Source: JBDIAG01 sp963835085 (GTDB lineage: Bacteria; Actinomycetota; Actinomycetes; Actinomycetales; CAWJMD01). From it: a DNA stretch of 64,000 nt. The notes under the pieces were generated by a model. The model was not told the origin of the DNA. It saw nothing but the letters and a program-made list of their open reading frames with translations, and did not search any database. The stretch's first letter is position 1; each line of letters starts with the position of its first letter. The stretch lies in assembly GCA_963835085.1 (NCBI GenBank), contig CAWIED010000001.1, positions 3,410,001 through 3,474,000 of the forward strand, given 5' to 3'. Position numbers and translations under genes: made by a program. Shown in pieces: positions 1 through 7,843 of the stretch.

Positions 1-510
1 GGTGATCACGGTGACGAGGTCGGTGGAGAACTCGGTGACGTGCACCGGTCCCCATGCGTGCCTCAGCAGGTTGGTCCAGGTCAGCGCCAGATGGCCCCCC
101 ACCAGCAGCGTCAACCACAGCCGGGTATGCCTATCGGCCGCGATGCTCACCAACACGCAGGCCATGAGAAACACCGGCGCACTGCTGACGACCACACCCT
201 GGGTGGGAAGACGTCCCATTGCCAGATTGCTGACGTCCCAGGCCGCCACGAAGGCCACGATGCCCCAGAGCATCACGAGCTCGCAGGCATGCATCCAGCG
301 CGATCGTCCGACGGCCAGAAAGAGCACCAAACAGAGCAGCAGAGCCGGCAGGTCGATGGTCAGGTGCAGATATCGGAACGGGTCGTTGCTGTGCAGCAGG
401 ATGATGGCCGGCATGGCGCTGGCGACAGCGGCCAACGACAAGGACAACCGGTAGACCCGTTGCTTGGCAACCAGGATCCGGTCGTCGTACTGAGCGCCTG
501 ACTGGCTCAC
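1..510 (-). CDS. Integral membrane protein, partial (C-terminus outside the window)
   Basis: An open frame runs off the left edge of the window. The GTG start at 510 has GGGAGG four bases upstream, a very good ribosome binding site. The visible 170 residues begin with a short charged N-terminus, followed by at least five hydrophobic stretches (such as SLSLAAVASAMPAIILL and LPALLLCLVLFLAV) separated by short basic loops, so the protein is a polytopic membrane protein. No catalytic motif is visible in this part. The N-terminal membrane domain of a sensor or GGDEF protein (compare the gene at 53269-54798), or a glycosyltransferase-type membrane protein, are both possible. The family cannot be named from this fragment. 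Confidence 0.6.
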   Translation of the reverse strand, partial: MSQSGAQYDDRILVAKQRVYRLSLSLAAVASAMPAIILLHSNDPFRYLHLTIDLPALLLCLVLFLAVGRSRWMHACELVMLWGIVAFVAAWDVSNLAMGRLPTQGVVVSSAPVFLMACVLVSIAADRHTRLWLTLLVGGHLALTWTNLLRHAWGPVHVTEFSTDLVTVIT

Positions 511-726
511 GCGACCTCCCCTGCGCTGAACTCGCGGCCCTCCCCGGAAATCAGACAGAATCGACGACCGAGAAGCGTCGAGCCAGCACGCCCAGGTGAA
601 CGCAATGGGCCTCGTGACAGCACACCTGAGTAAGACGTGATGCCCGAATGTTAGTCCGCAGTAGGCCTTCGCGCCTCGCTCAGAAGATTGAAGACGCGAA
701 GGTCGTCAGCACTGACGCAACGGTCG
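511..726. other. Intergenic region, no gene seen
   Basis: About 215 bases separate the membrane protein gene from the end of the 3-dehydroshikimate dehydratase gene. Short frames here are shadows. The region presumably holds the promoter of the leftmost gene, but I see no convincing element in it. Confidence 0.4.
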
Positions 727-2604
727 TCAGGCGTCGAGCTCGCTCGCAGCCTTGGTAGCCAGGCCCGCCGTGATGCCCCGGTGTGCCGAGATACGCATCG
801 GGGCGTTGGCTACTCCGTACCCGTCGTAGCCACCGATTCGCTGACAAATCTCGAAGAACACGCGGTTTCCGCACAACGGCGTGAAGGCCTGCAGGATCAT
901 CGACGACTCATCGCCGTCGAACAGGATGCCCAGCCGTTCCATTCGCTCGATCACCTCGGGTTCGAAGTTCGTGCGATAGGCCAGGTCCACGTAGTAGTTG
1001 TGTCCGATGTGGAGCAGCTCGCCACCGTTGGCGAGCACCTGCTCGCAGGCAGCGAAGATGTCCGACACTTCGAAGCTCACGCTGTTCTTGCGGGACTCGT
1101 CCTCGTGCACAGCATCGGAGTCGAGCAGCGCAACAGTCACGGTGACCCGCACGGAGCGGTCTTCGTTGCTCATCGAGCGAGAGCGGAAGAGCCCATAGGT
1201 CGCGGGGATCTCGACGTCCTCATGCGTGTGCAGGCCCAGCACGGAGCGAACGAACAGGGCTGCCTCATCGAAGTTGTCGAGGGGCTCAGAGAGACTGACG
1301 CCGTCGAAGCGGATTTCGGGGTCGATGGGCTGAGGCGGGTTCGGGTTGGCGTGCGGCGTGTAGGACTCGCTCCAGTGCTCGGGGTGGTGCGCCAGCGTCG
1401 TGAAGAACACTGTCGTGCCGTCGGGAGCTTCGACGCCGGCAATGTTGCTGACGCTCGGGCCACGGCCGGCTGAGGGGGAGGCCGCCCGCAGATACTGGCC
1501 ACGCTCGGTGGCCTCCTCCGGGTGGTCGGTCATCATCGCGAGCGCTGCCACGTGCGGGCCCACCTGCACGTTGACGGCCGCCTCCATCGAGTTGAGCAGG
1601 AGCTTCAGGTCGCCCTGCTCCCACAGTTCGATCGGCTTCTCCTTGTGGTCGCCGGTGTGCACGAACCCGAGTCCGGTCAGGGCCGCGACGAACTTCGGGT
1701 GGTCGGTCTTGACCGCGAGTTCAATGAAGTCGAGGCCACGGCAGATGGGCGCCGGCGGTGCCGCGTCCAACAGCGCGCGATCGACCGTGCCGAGGTGCGC
1801 GACACCGTCCTCCACGTAGAGCAGCGAGCGCAGGGCGTCCCGGGCGTTCCGCTCGGCCTCGGAGCGCCGGAAGACCGTGTTGAAGATCTCCAATGAGAGC
1901 GGACCCGTGTAACCGGCGACCAGACAGTCTTCGAGGAAACCGACCACGTCCCAGCTGCCCTGGCCCGGCCAGACGCGGTAGTGGCGGCTCCACTGCAGGA
2001 TGTCCATGGCCATCTCGGGCGCGTCGGAGAGCTGGACGAAGAAGATCTTCTCGCCCGGAATCTCGCGGATACCCGTCGGGTCGAGACCGCGGGAGAGTAC
2101 GTGGAAGGTGTCCTGGCAGGTGCCGAGCGCCGGGTGATCAGCCATCTGGACGATCTTCCAAGCACGCCGGTAGTCCCAGACGTTCGTCGACCACGCGAGC
2201 GCTTCGAAGGCGATGCGCATGCCGCGCTCATGGGCCATCTCGGCAGCCTTGTAGAGCTGCTCGGCGGAGAGCTCGTCGTCGTCGATCGCATCGGGCTGGC
2301 AGGAGGCACACACCAGGATGAGGTCGGTTCCGAGCTGCTCCATGATGTCGAGCTTGCCGCTGAACCGGCGCATGGCTAGACGGTGTTGGTCTGCCGTCAT
2401 GGCCTCGAGGTCACGGAAGGGCTGGAGCATCTCGATCTTGAGCCCGAGCTCGCCGCACCGCTCGGCGATGCGGCGGGGGGTCCAGAGGCTGTTGAGCAGG
2501 TCCTGGTCGAAGATCTCGACGCCATCGAAGCCCGCGGCCGCGCAGGCCATGAGCTTCTCGTTGAGGGGACCGGACAGCGAGACTGTGGCGATCGAGCGGC
2601 GCAT
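727..2604 (-). CDS. qsuB: 3-dehydroshikimate dehydratase, QsuB type (TIM-barrel isomerase domain fused to HPPD-like domain)
   Basis: The enzyme is predicted to dehydrate 3-dehydroshikimate to protocatechuate, linking shikimate and quinate breakdown to the beta-ketoadipate pathway in the cytoplasm. The N-terminal ~280 residues are an AP-endonuclease-2-like sugar isomerase barrel (AAAGFDGVEIFDQDLL near the start, and an FFVQLSDAPEM region carrying metal ligands). The C-terminal half is a 4-hydroxyphenylpyruvate-dioxygenase-like vicinal oxygen chelate domain (GLDFIELAV, a GD..HIGHNYYV region, and FFEICQRIGGYDGYG near the end). This two-domain layout of ~620 residues matches Corynebacterium QsuB. 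The ATG at 2604 is preferred over an upstream in-frame start because GGAGG lies eight bases before it. No quinate or shikimate transporter or dehydrogenase lies nearby in the window. Confidence 0.85.
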   Translation of the reverse strand: MRRSIATVSLSGPLNEKLMACAAAGFDGVEIFDQDLLNSLWTPRRIAERCGELGLKIEMLQPFRDLEAMTADQHRLAMRRFSGKLDIMEQLGTDLILVCASCQPDAIDDDELSAEQLYKAAEMAHERGMRIAFEALAWSTNVWDYRRAWKIVQMADHPALGTCQDTFHVLSRGLDPTGIREIPGEKIFFVQLSDAPEMAMDILQWSRHYRVWPGQGSWDVVGFLEDCLVAGYTGPLSLEIFNTVFRRSEAERNARDALRSLLYVEDGVAHLGTVDRALLDAAPPAPICRGLDFIELAVKTDHPKFVAALTGLGFVHTGDHKEKPIELWEQGDLKLLLNSMEAAVNVQVGPHVAALAMMTDHPEEATERGQYLRAASPSAGRGPSVSNIAGVEAPDGTTVFFTTLAHHPEHWSESYTPHANPNPPQPIDPEIRFDGVSLSEPLDNFDEAALFVRSVLGLHTHEDVEIPATYGLFRSRSMSNEDRSVRVTVTVALLDSDAVHEDESRKNSVSFEVSDIFAACEQVLANGGELLHIGHNYYVDLAYRTNFEPEVIERMERLGILFDGDESSMILQAFTPLCGNRVFFEICQRIGGYDGYGVANAPMRISAHRGITAGLATKAASELDA

Positions 2605-2805
2605 CGAGAGAAACCTCCGGGAGAGGGCGAGCACGGATCAGCTGTCGCACGCACAAAAGGACGGCGGTGCGCCACCGTAGTAACGCAACGCCCTGTGACT
2701 CACGCGATGTCTCGCCCAGTGATATCCGACTTGGTGAGGGGAGGGCCGGTTTTTGTCCGCGGGGACAGGCCCGGGGCTGCCGAGTTGGAGGCTGCGGGGT
2801 CGTTG

Positions 2806-3063
2806 TCACTGTGGTGACTGCGCGAACCCCCGACCGCCGGCCTGTGCGGCGCGAGCCTCGTCGGGCATGACAACCCACAGGATCGGGTAGACCAAGAACT
2901 GGCTCCCCGGTATCACCAGCAGTGTTGCCACGAACAGCAGGCGCACGGCCCAGGCATCGATGCCGAAGCGACGTCCGAAGCCGGAGCAGACACCGCCCAG
3001 GATCCTGTCGCTGGTGTCGCGAACGAGGCCGATATTGGCGAGGGAGCGGTGGATGGAGTTCAT
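2806..3063 (-). CDS. PspC-domain membrane protein
   Basis: A small protein of 85 residues with the PspC signature: a short basic N-terminus with a GGVCSGFGRRFGID-type motif, followed by one long hydrophobic segment (VRLLFVATLLVIPGSQFLVYPILWVVMP). PspC proteins are small membrane proteins linked to envelope stress. Actinobacterial copies are often free-standing, as here. The ATG at 3063 is chosen because GAAAGG lies just upstream; an in-frame TTG at 3093 is less likely. There is no pspA or other psp gene next to it. Confidence 0.8.
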   Translation of the reverse strand: MNSIHRSLANIGLVRDTSDRILGGVCSGFGRRFGIDAWAVRLLFVATLLVIPGSQFLVYPILWVVMPDEARAAQAGGRGFAQSPQ

Positions 3064-3247
3064 GTCAAGACCTTTCGGGGACGGAGAATTCAACCCCTCA
3101 AGACTCGCCGCCAGCCCTTCGCGCCACCATCCGATGCCTCCCTGAGCTGACCCCGAGTCAACCCTGGTCAGGCGCCTGTGGCTGGCCCAACTGGCTCAGG
3201 TTTGCGCATCAGTCACTTGACCGATCGCCGGCGCGAGGGGTGGGGTC

Positions 3248-3300
3248 TTGGGGCGCTACGGCGATGCCCCACCTCGCGGGGCATTGCCATAGCGCCCCAA
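3248..3300. repeat. Long palindrome, dispersed repeat copy 1
   Basis: Two 23-base arms (3248-3270 and 3278-3300) are complementary at 21 positions around a 7-base loop. The core GCGCTAYGNCGATGCCCC recurs with the same 7-base loop length at 62829-62871. It lies in the ~420-base gap between the pspC gene and the 3' end of the ykoC-like gene, so it may also act as a terminator for ykoC. The rest of this gap shows no gene. Confidence 0.7.
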
Positions 3301-3481
3301 ACCCGACCCCGCCCCGGTCGATCGATTGCGATCAAATCGCCTAGATCTCTAGACGGGCGAAGGCACGAGCGGGAGACGACCCGGGGCAGGTGCGGACACC
3401 CTGCCCCGCCCCGCCCTGCCCTCCACCGGACCGCAAGAAGTTGGCGAGTCCCCACGCACCTCCAGACCCAGCAGAGCACCC

Positions 3482-4276
3482 CTACATCAACACAAACGAC
3501 CAGGTCCCAGCAGCCAACGCTGCGCCCGTGCTCACCCCAGCAACAATCAGCCCACCCACCGCGAGCACCGCATCGCGCCGCGAGAACCGACTCGGTCTGG
3601 CCCAGGTACGTGGCTCGTCGGAGCCGAATCCGCGGGCTTGCATGGCCATCGCCAGCCGCGTGCCGCGGCGCACGGCCAGAACCAGCAGCGCGAACGCCTC
3701 TCCGGCCAGCACCCTCGCCTGGCCGATGGGTCCTCGGGCGTCGCCCAGACCCCGTGCGCGACGCGCCATCGTCAGCACCTGCCATTGCGCCACCAACACC
3801 CCCACCAGTCGCAACGCCGCCAGTGCACCGAGTACGAACCGGGCAGGCAGGTGCAGTTGTTGGCCTAGTGCGTCGGCCAGGTCCGTGGGGTCGGTACTCA
3901 CGAGCAGCACCACACCCGGGATCGCCACGGCCAGCACTCGCAGCGTGATGGCCGCTCCACCGCGCAGCGACCCTTCCGTGATCGAGAACGCGCCCCCGCC
4001 CAGCAGCACAGCACCCGAGTCGACGCCGAACACGGCCGAGACCAATCCCGCTACCAGCGCCGACAAGGTGATCGGCGCCAACACGCGACCCAGCGACCGC
4101 GCCGGCACGCCGCAGAACGGCAGGGCCGCCAGCTCCAGCGCGAGGGCCGTGCCTGCTGAGACCACGTCCACAGTCAGCACGAGCGCCCCTGTGATCACCA
4201 CCGAGACAGCCAGTTTGGTCACCGGGTTGGCGCGAGAGATCACCGTGGGGTTGATCGCGCCCGGATCGACGATCAC
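3482..4276 (-). CDS. ykoC: ECF transporter T component, YkoC-like (CbiQ/EcfT family)
   Basis: The transmembrane coupling protein of an energy-coupling-factor transporter, 264 residues. It begins with a short cytoplasmic segment (NPTVISRANPVTKLAVS) and has several hydrophobic helices. The coupling-helix region includes TMARRARGLGDARG and MAMQARGFGS; the ARG motifs in EcfT proteins contact the ATPase subunits. The GTG start at 4276 overlaps the TGA of the ATPase gene in a GTGA arrangement, which indicates translational coupling. A longer in-frame extension upstream is shadow sequence of the ATPase gene. Together with the two genes upstream it forms a YkoEDC-type thiamin or hydroxymethylpyrimidine importer. 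Confidence 0.85.
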   Translation of the reverse strand: MIVDPGAINPTVISRANPVTKLAVSVVITGALVLTVDVVSAGTALALELAALPFCGVPARSLGRVLAPITLSALVAGLVSAVFGVDSGAVLLGGGAFSITEGSLRGGAAITLRVLAVAIPGVVLLVSTDPTDLADALGQQLHLPARFVLGALAALRLVGVLVAQWQVLTMARRARGLGDARGPIGQARVLAGEAFALLVLAVRRGTRLAMAMQARGFGSDEPRTWARPSRFSRRDAVLAVGGLIVAGVSTGAALAAGTWSFVLM

Positions 4277-5877
4277 CGTTGAAACTCCCGTACCGGAGCG
4301 GCCAGGTGCAGGCGATCGTCCGCCAGCGCGTTTACCACTGCCTCGTCGTGGGTCACGACCACGGCAGCCAGTCCGTCGTCCAGCAGCTCGGCGATGATTG
4401 CAACGATCTCGGCCCACGTGAGACGGTCCTGCCCGAACGTAGGCTCGTCGAGCACCAGCAATCGTGGACGAGTCGCCAACGCCGTCGCGACCGAGAGCCG
4501 CCGCTTCTCCCCGCCCGAGAGCGTGAAGGGGTTGGCCTCTGCCAGCCGGTCGAGCCGCAGTTGCTCGAGCAGTTGGCTCGCCCGGGCGTCGGCCTCGGAC
4601 GCGGTGCGTCCGGCACGCAAGGGACCGTGCCGCAGTTCCTCCCGGACGGTGTTGGCCACGAACTGATGCTCCGGGTCTTGAAACACCATGCCGATTCGGG
4701 TGAGCAGGTCGACCGAACGCCACGTCCATGGGCCGTTGCCGTGCTCTGCGCGGCGATAGCGACGTCCCCGGCGCACCCGTTCGGGGACGAGATCCGGAGC
4801 GGCAGTGAGGTTTCCAGCCGTGGGAGGAAGCAGTCCGGCGAGCGTCAGGGCGAGCGTCGACTTGCCCGCGCCGTTGACGCCCTCGATTGCGAGGCAGCGG
4901 CCGGGCTGCACCGTGAGGCCGATGCCGCTGGCCGCCGGTAGCGCCCCCGCCGGAGCGCCCGCGGGAGTGACGGCGAGCCCTACCGTGTGCAGAATCCCCG
5001 CACTGCCGCCGGTTCGCCAGCCATTGGGCGACTGAGCATTTCCCCCCTCCCAACCCCTGGCTGGACGCCGCCCCGGCACCGCCGGTGGATATCCCGGCAC
5101 CCACACCCCGGCATCCGCCAACTCGGCACCGCGCTCACGTAGAACCTGATCAGGCGGACCGTCCGCGCGCACCCCGCCGCCCGGCTCCAGCACGATCACC
5201 CGCGTCACGAGGTCGAGCCACGTCTCCACGTGATGCTCCACCACCACCAGCGTCGCGCCCGACTCGGCCAACACCGTCGCCACGGCCTGTCGCACTTCCA
5301 CGACCCCGGCAGGATCGAGGTTGGCGGTGGGCTCGTCCAGCAGGAGCAGGCCCGGCGACATCGCCACCACTCCGGCGAGCGCGAGCCGCTGCCGCTGGCC
5401 GCCCGACAGGAACTCCGTGGGACGACTGCGCAACACCGGCAGCCCAACCGCCTCGAGAGCGGCGTCGACCCGGGTCCAGATCTCGGACGGGGGCACCGCG
5501 AGGTTCTCGCAGCCGAAGGCCACGTCGTCACCGCAGCGGGCCAACACTGTCTGCGCCTGGGGATCCTGCAGCACTAGCCCCACCCGGCCCCGGAGTTGCG
5601 GCTCATGCGGGTCGAGGCCGTCGATGGTCAGGCTGCCGGTGTCGCGGCGGTCACCATCGTTATCGAGCAGGCCGGCAAGCCCCGCCAGCAACGTCGACTT
5701 GCCCGAGCCGGACGCCCCCAGCAGCAACACCCGCTCACCAGGCTCGATGCTGAGGTCGAGCCCCCGAACGGCAAAGGCCTTGCGGCCATGATGACGCCAA
5801 CCCCAGTCACGGGCTTCGATTCGCGCTGGTCGCGGCCCCGCCCCGAGCGTGGGGCCGCGACCCGAGTTCTCAACCAA
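4273..5877 (-). CDS. ykoD: ECF transporter double ATPase, YkoD-like
   Basis: A fused tandem ABC ATPase of 534 residues that powers the ECF importer from the cytoplasmic face. The first half has Walker A LLGASGSGKSTLL, a Q-loop (LQDPQAQT), signature FLSGGQRQRLAL and Walker B LLLLDEPTANLD. The second half has Walker A EGVNGAGKSTLA, FQDPEHQF, signature TLSGGEKRRLSV and Walker B LLVLDEPTFGQD. The fused arrangement is typical of YkoD. The start is uncertain: TTG at 5877 lies 7 bases after the stop of the S-component gene, but no strong ribosome binding site is seen, so re-initiation from the upstream gene is likely. Confidence 0.85.
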   Translation of the reverse strand: MVENSGRGPTLGAGPRPARIEARDWGWRHHGRKAFAVRGLDLSIEPGERVLLLGASGSGKSTLLAGLAGLLDNDGDRRDTGSLTIDGLDPHEPQLRGRVGLVLQDPQAQTVLARCGDDVAFGCENLAVPPSEIWTRVDAALEAVGLPVLRSRPTEFLSGGQRQRLALAGVVAMSPGLLLLDEPTANLDPAGVVEVRQAVATVLAESGATLVVVEHHVETWLDLVTRVIVLEPGGGVRADGPPDQVLRERGAELADAGVWVPGYPPAVPGRRPARGWEGGNAQSPNGWRTGGSAGILHTVGLAVTPAGAPAGALPAASGIGLTVQPGRCLAIEGVNGAGKSTLALTLAGLLPPTAGNLTAAPDLVPERVRRGRRYRRAEHGNGPWTWRSVDLLTRIGMVFQDPEHQFVANTVREELRHGPLRAGRTASEADARASQLLEQLRLDRLAEANPFTLSGGEKRRLSVATALATRPRLLVLDEPTFGQDRLTWAEIVAIIAELLDDGLAAVVVTHDEAVVNALADDRLHLAAPVREFQR

Positions 5878-5884
5878 GGCGGGT

Positions 5885-6493
5885 TCAGACCTCGCGAGCC
5901 ACGCGCCCGGACGCGAACGGTGCCAGCGCCCCCGTGGCTGCCAACGCGCGCACGACGTACCAGGCCAAGAAGCCGGCCAGCAGAGCTCCCGAGACGATGG
6001 AGCAACCGGTGTAGATGGCCTTGTACGTGCTTTCCCACGTCACGTAGGAACCGAAGAAGACATCCCGCAGGCCGCAGGCGAGTCCGGCCGCGGCACCGGC
6101 CAGCGTTGCGGTGCCGATGTTCCACCGGCGGTATCCGAACGCGGCGAACACGATCTCGACCGCCAGGCCCTGCACAAGCCCGGAGATGAACACGCTCATC
6201 CCCCACTGCGAGCCGAGGGTTGCCTCTACCGCGGCCGCCACGAGCTCGCAGAAGACTGCCGCGCCGGGCTTGCGGATGACCAGAGCACCCAGGGTTCCGC
6301 CGAGTAGCCAGCCACCGTTGAGCAGACCCGACAAGGGCGCGAGAAAGGCCAGAAGTGCCGCTATCGGCGCCCAGGCGAAATCCCAGAGCCAGAAGACGAC
6401 TCCGCTGGCTACCGCGAGAACGGCAGCGACGACGATGTCGACCACTCGCCATCTGCTGGTTACGGGTGCGTGTTCTCTGATGCTCGTTGACAT
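5885..6493 (-). CDS. ykoE: ECF transporter S component, YkoE-like (thiamin or HMP binding)
   Basis: The substrate-binding membrane subunit, 202 residues with about six hydrophobic segments and the internal GLVQGLAVEIVFAAFGYRRWN region characteristic of YkoE proteins. The ATG at 6493 has GGGAGG six bases upstream, which rules out the longer in-frame extension. It is the first gene of the operon and lies ~80 bases downstream of a TPP riboswitch. The substrate is therefore almost certainly thiamin or its pyrimidine precursor, with repression when TPP is plentiful. Confidence 0.88.
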   Translation of the reverse strand: MSTSIREHAPVTSRWRVVDIVVAAVLAVASGVVFWLWDFAWAPIAALLAFLAPLSGLLNGGWLLGGTLGALVIRKPGAAVFCELVAAAVEATLGSQWGMSVFISGLVQGLAVEIVFAAFGYRRWNIGTATLAGAAAGLACGLRDVFFGSYVTWESTYKAIYTGCSIVSGALLAGFLAWYVVRALAATGALAPFASGRVAREV

Positions 6494-6570
6494 GGCTGCC
6501 TCCCTTGGTGCTGGGAGGGGAGGTCCGATCCGCGGCAACGCACACCACGCATCGGGCCCGAGATCCCGAC

Positions 6571-6647
6571 TTCCTCCACCGGTACTAGCCGGATCAGGTT
6601 CGAGGGTCTGCGGCTGCCCGCACTCTCAGCACCTGGTGGTGCTCCCC
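6571..6647 (-). promoter_or_regulatory. TPP (thiamin pyrophosphate) riboswitch
   Basis: Read on the minus strand, the element shows the THI-box hallmarks in order: GGGGAGC, then CTGAGAGTG, then ACCCTCGAACCTGATCCGG, then a closing GCTAGTACCGGTGGAGGAAG. These are the P2-P3 and P4-P5 core sequences that bind TPP. It sits ~78 bases before the ykoE start codon, in the right orientation to control ykoEDC. Confidence 0.93.
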
Positions 6648-6772
6648 TGTCGTCGTTCTCACCTTAGCGCAGAGCCCGCGCACCAGCATCTCGCCGAGGG
6701 CTGGCCTGATCTGGCTGGCCTGACCTTCACCAACCTCGACTGAGAGTTGCCAACGTGGCCACTCAGGCGGTT

Positions 6773-7051
6773 TTAGCCGACGTTCTCGAGGCCCTTCGGC
6801 AGGTGGCCCGCGGACTTCTCGTAGTACTGCGCGGCCTTGCGAGTAGCGAACATGCGCGCGACACCGATCACCGCACCTGAGGCCAATGCCCAGCCAACGG
6901 CCTCCCAGAGAGTGGTCTCCGGCGACTCGGGGTTGCTGGGCGGCTCTTTGCCGGTGGCCAGCTTCCAGCCTGCGCCCAACCCTTTCCGGGCTGCGGCTGC
7001 GGCAACGATGGCGGCACCTGTTCCCAGCACCTTCCAGACCATGGAGCCCAC
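6773..7051 (-). CDS. DUF4235-family small membrane protein
   Basis: A 92-residue protein with an N-terminal hydrophobic segment (MVWKVLGTGAAIVAAAAARKGLGAGWKLATGKEPP), a Pro/Glu-rich linker and a second hydrophobic segment (EAVGWALASGAVIGVARM). This layout matches the actinobacterial DUF4235 family, whose function is unknown. GTG at 7051 is chosen because GAGAGG lies seven bases upstream; the ATG nine bases further in is an alternative. Confidence 0.72.
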   Translation of the reverse strand: MGSMVWKVLGTGAAIVAAAAARKGLGAGWKLATGKEPPSNPESPETTLWEAVGWALASGAVIGVARMFATRKAAQYYEKSAGHLPKGLENVG

Positions 7052-7129
7052 GGCACGTCCTCTCGTTCGACCCGGCTGACCCGCGCGCGCGGGCAACTCC
7101 AGCGTGAGCGTACCCGCAGTGGCCCGCAA

Positions 7130-7843
7130 TGGAATCCGGTGCGAGCTACCTCTTCTGCTGTGCTGACACCGACTCCCTGCTGCCGTCGGTCACCGCGTGC
7201 TGCGGTGCCGGTCAGCCGTGAACTCGGGCGAGCCGGCAAGGCTTCCACAGAGTGAACGAGTGCGCGGCGAACGTTGCCCGCGTTCAGGTTCGTCCAGCCG
7301 TTGCGCAATCTCGACTACATCGACGCGGCGACCCCGCGCCGGCTCGCGCTCAGGCCGGTCGCCCTGCCTAGCTCGATGTAGTCCAGATTGCGCTACCTCA
7401 GCCGAGACCCGCCTGGCGTTCCCACGCGCGAGCGCCGCCCACAAGGTCATACTTCCGCTTCGGCTGGCCACAATTCCTGGCGTGTCCGAATTTCGGACGG
7501 AACAAGCCGTGGCTGCCATCGAGACGGAACATGCCCTGGCAGCCATCGAACAGTCACGTTCTTCGCCGAACTGTCACCAAGATGGTTGCAAGCGGACCAA
7601 GAACGTGACGGTTCGACAGTGCGATCGAGGTCCTGGGCCGCCATCTCGCCGGAACCGCCCACCCAGACGCCGCAGCCGCTGATATGCCACTACGACAGAA
7701 CGGGAGGTTCCGTTAGCAACGAAACCTCCCGTTCAGCGGCCTGACTATGAGGGCGTCGCCATCGGCACCCTGACCGCGGGTGGCCAACCATCAAGGGTGC
7801 CGACGGCAGCCGCCCCTTAGCGGGCGGCCCTCAGCAGCCGGCC
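7130..7843. other. Gene-poor region dominated by long inverted repeats
   Basis: No frame in these ~710 bases looks like a real gene. The region contains at least four inverted repeats: 21-base arms at 7303-7323 and 7373-7393 (one mismatch), 8-base arms at 7511-7518 and 7537-7544, 17-base arms at 7547-7563 and 7599-7615 (one mismatch), and 17-base arms at 7698-7714 and 7718-7734 (one mismatch, loop AGC). The last may terminate the lysozyme gene. The others have long loops and no obvious role. Confidence 0.6.
7698..7734 (-). terminator. Strong hairpin downstream of the lysozyme gene
   Basis: A 17-bp stem with one mismatch and a 3-base loop (AGC) lies ~110 bases beyond the stop codon of the lysozyme gene. 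There is no U-tract, which is common for terminator hairpins in high-GC actinomycetes. A terminator role is inferred only from position and stem strength. Confidence 0.5.

Noticed and set aside
2..501. Two plus-strand frames of ~150 codons at the left edge
   Set aside because: The minus strand holds a continuous membrane-protein frame with a strong ribosome binding site; the plus-strand frames have shadow-like Arg/His-rich composition.
688..1473. 261-codon plus-strand frame opposite the dehydratase gene
   Set aside because: It is antisense to a clear QsuB-type gene and has no recognisable domain.
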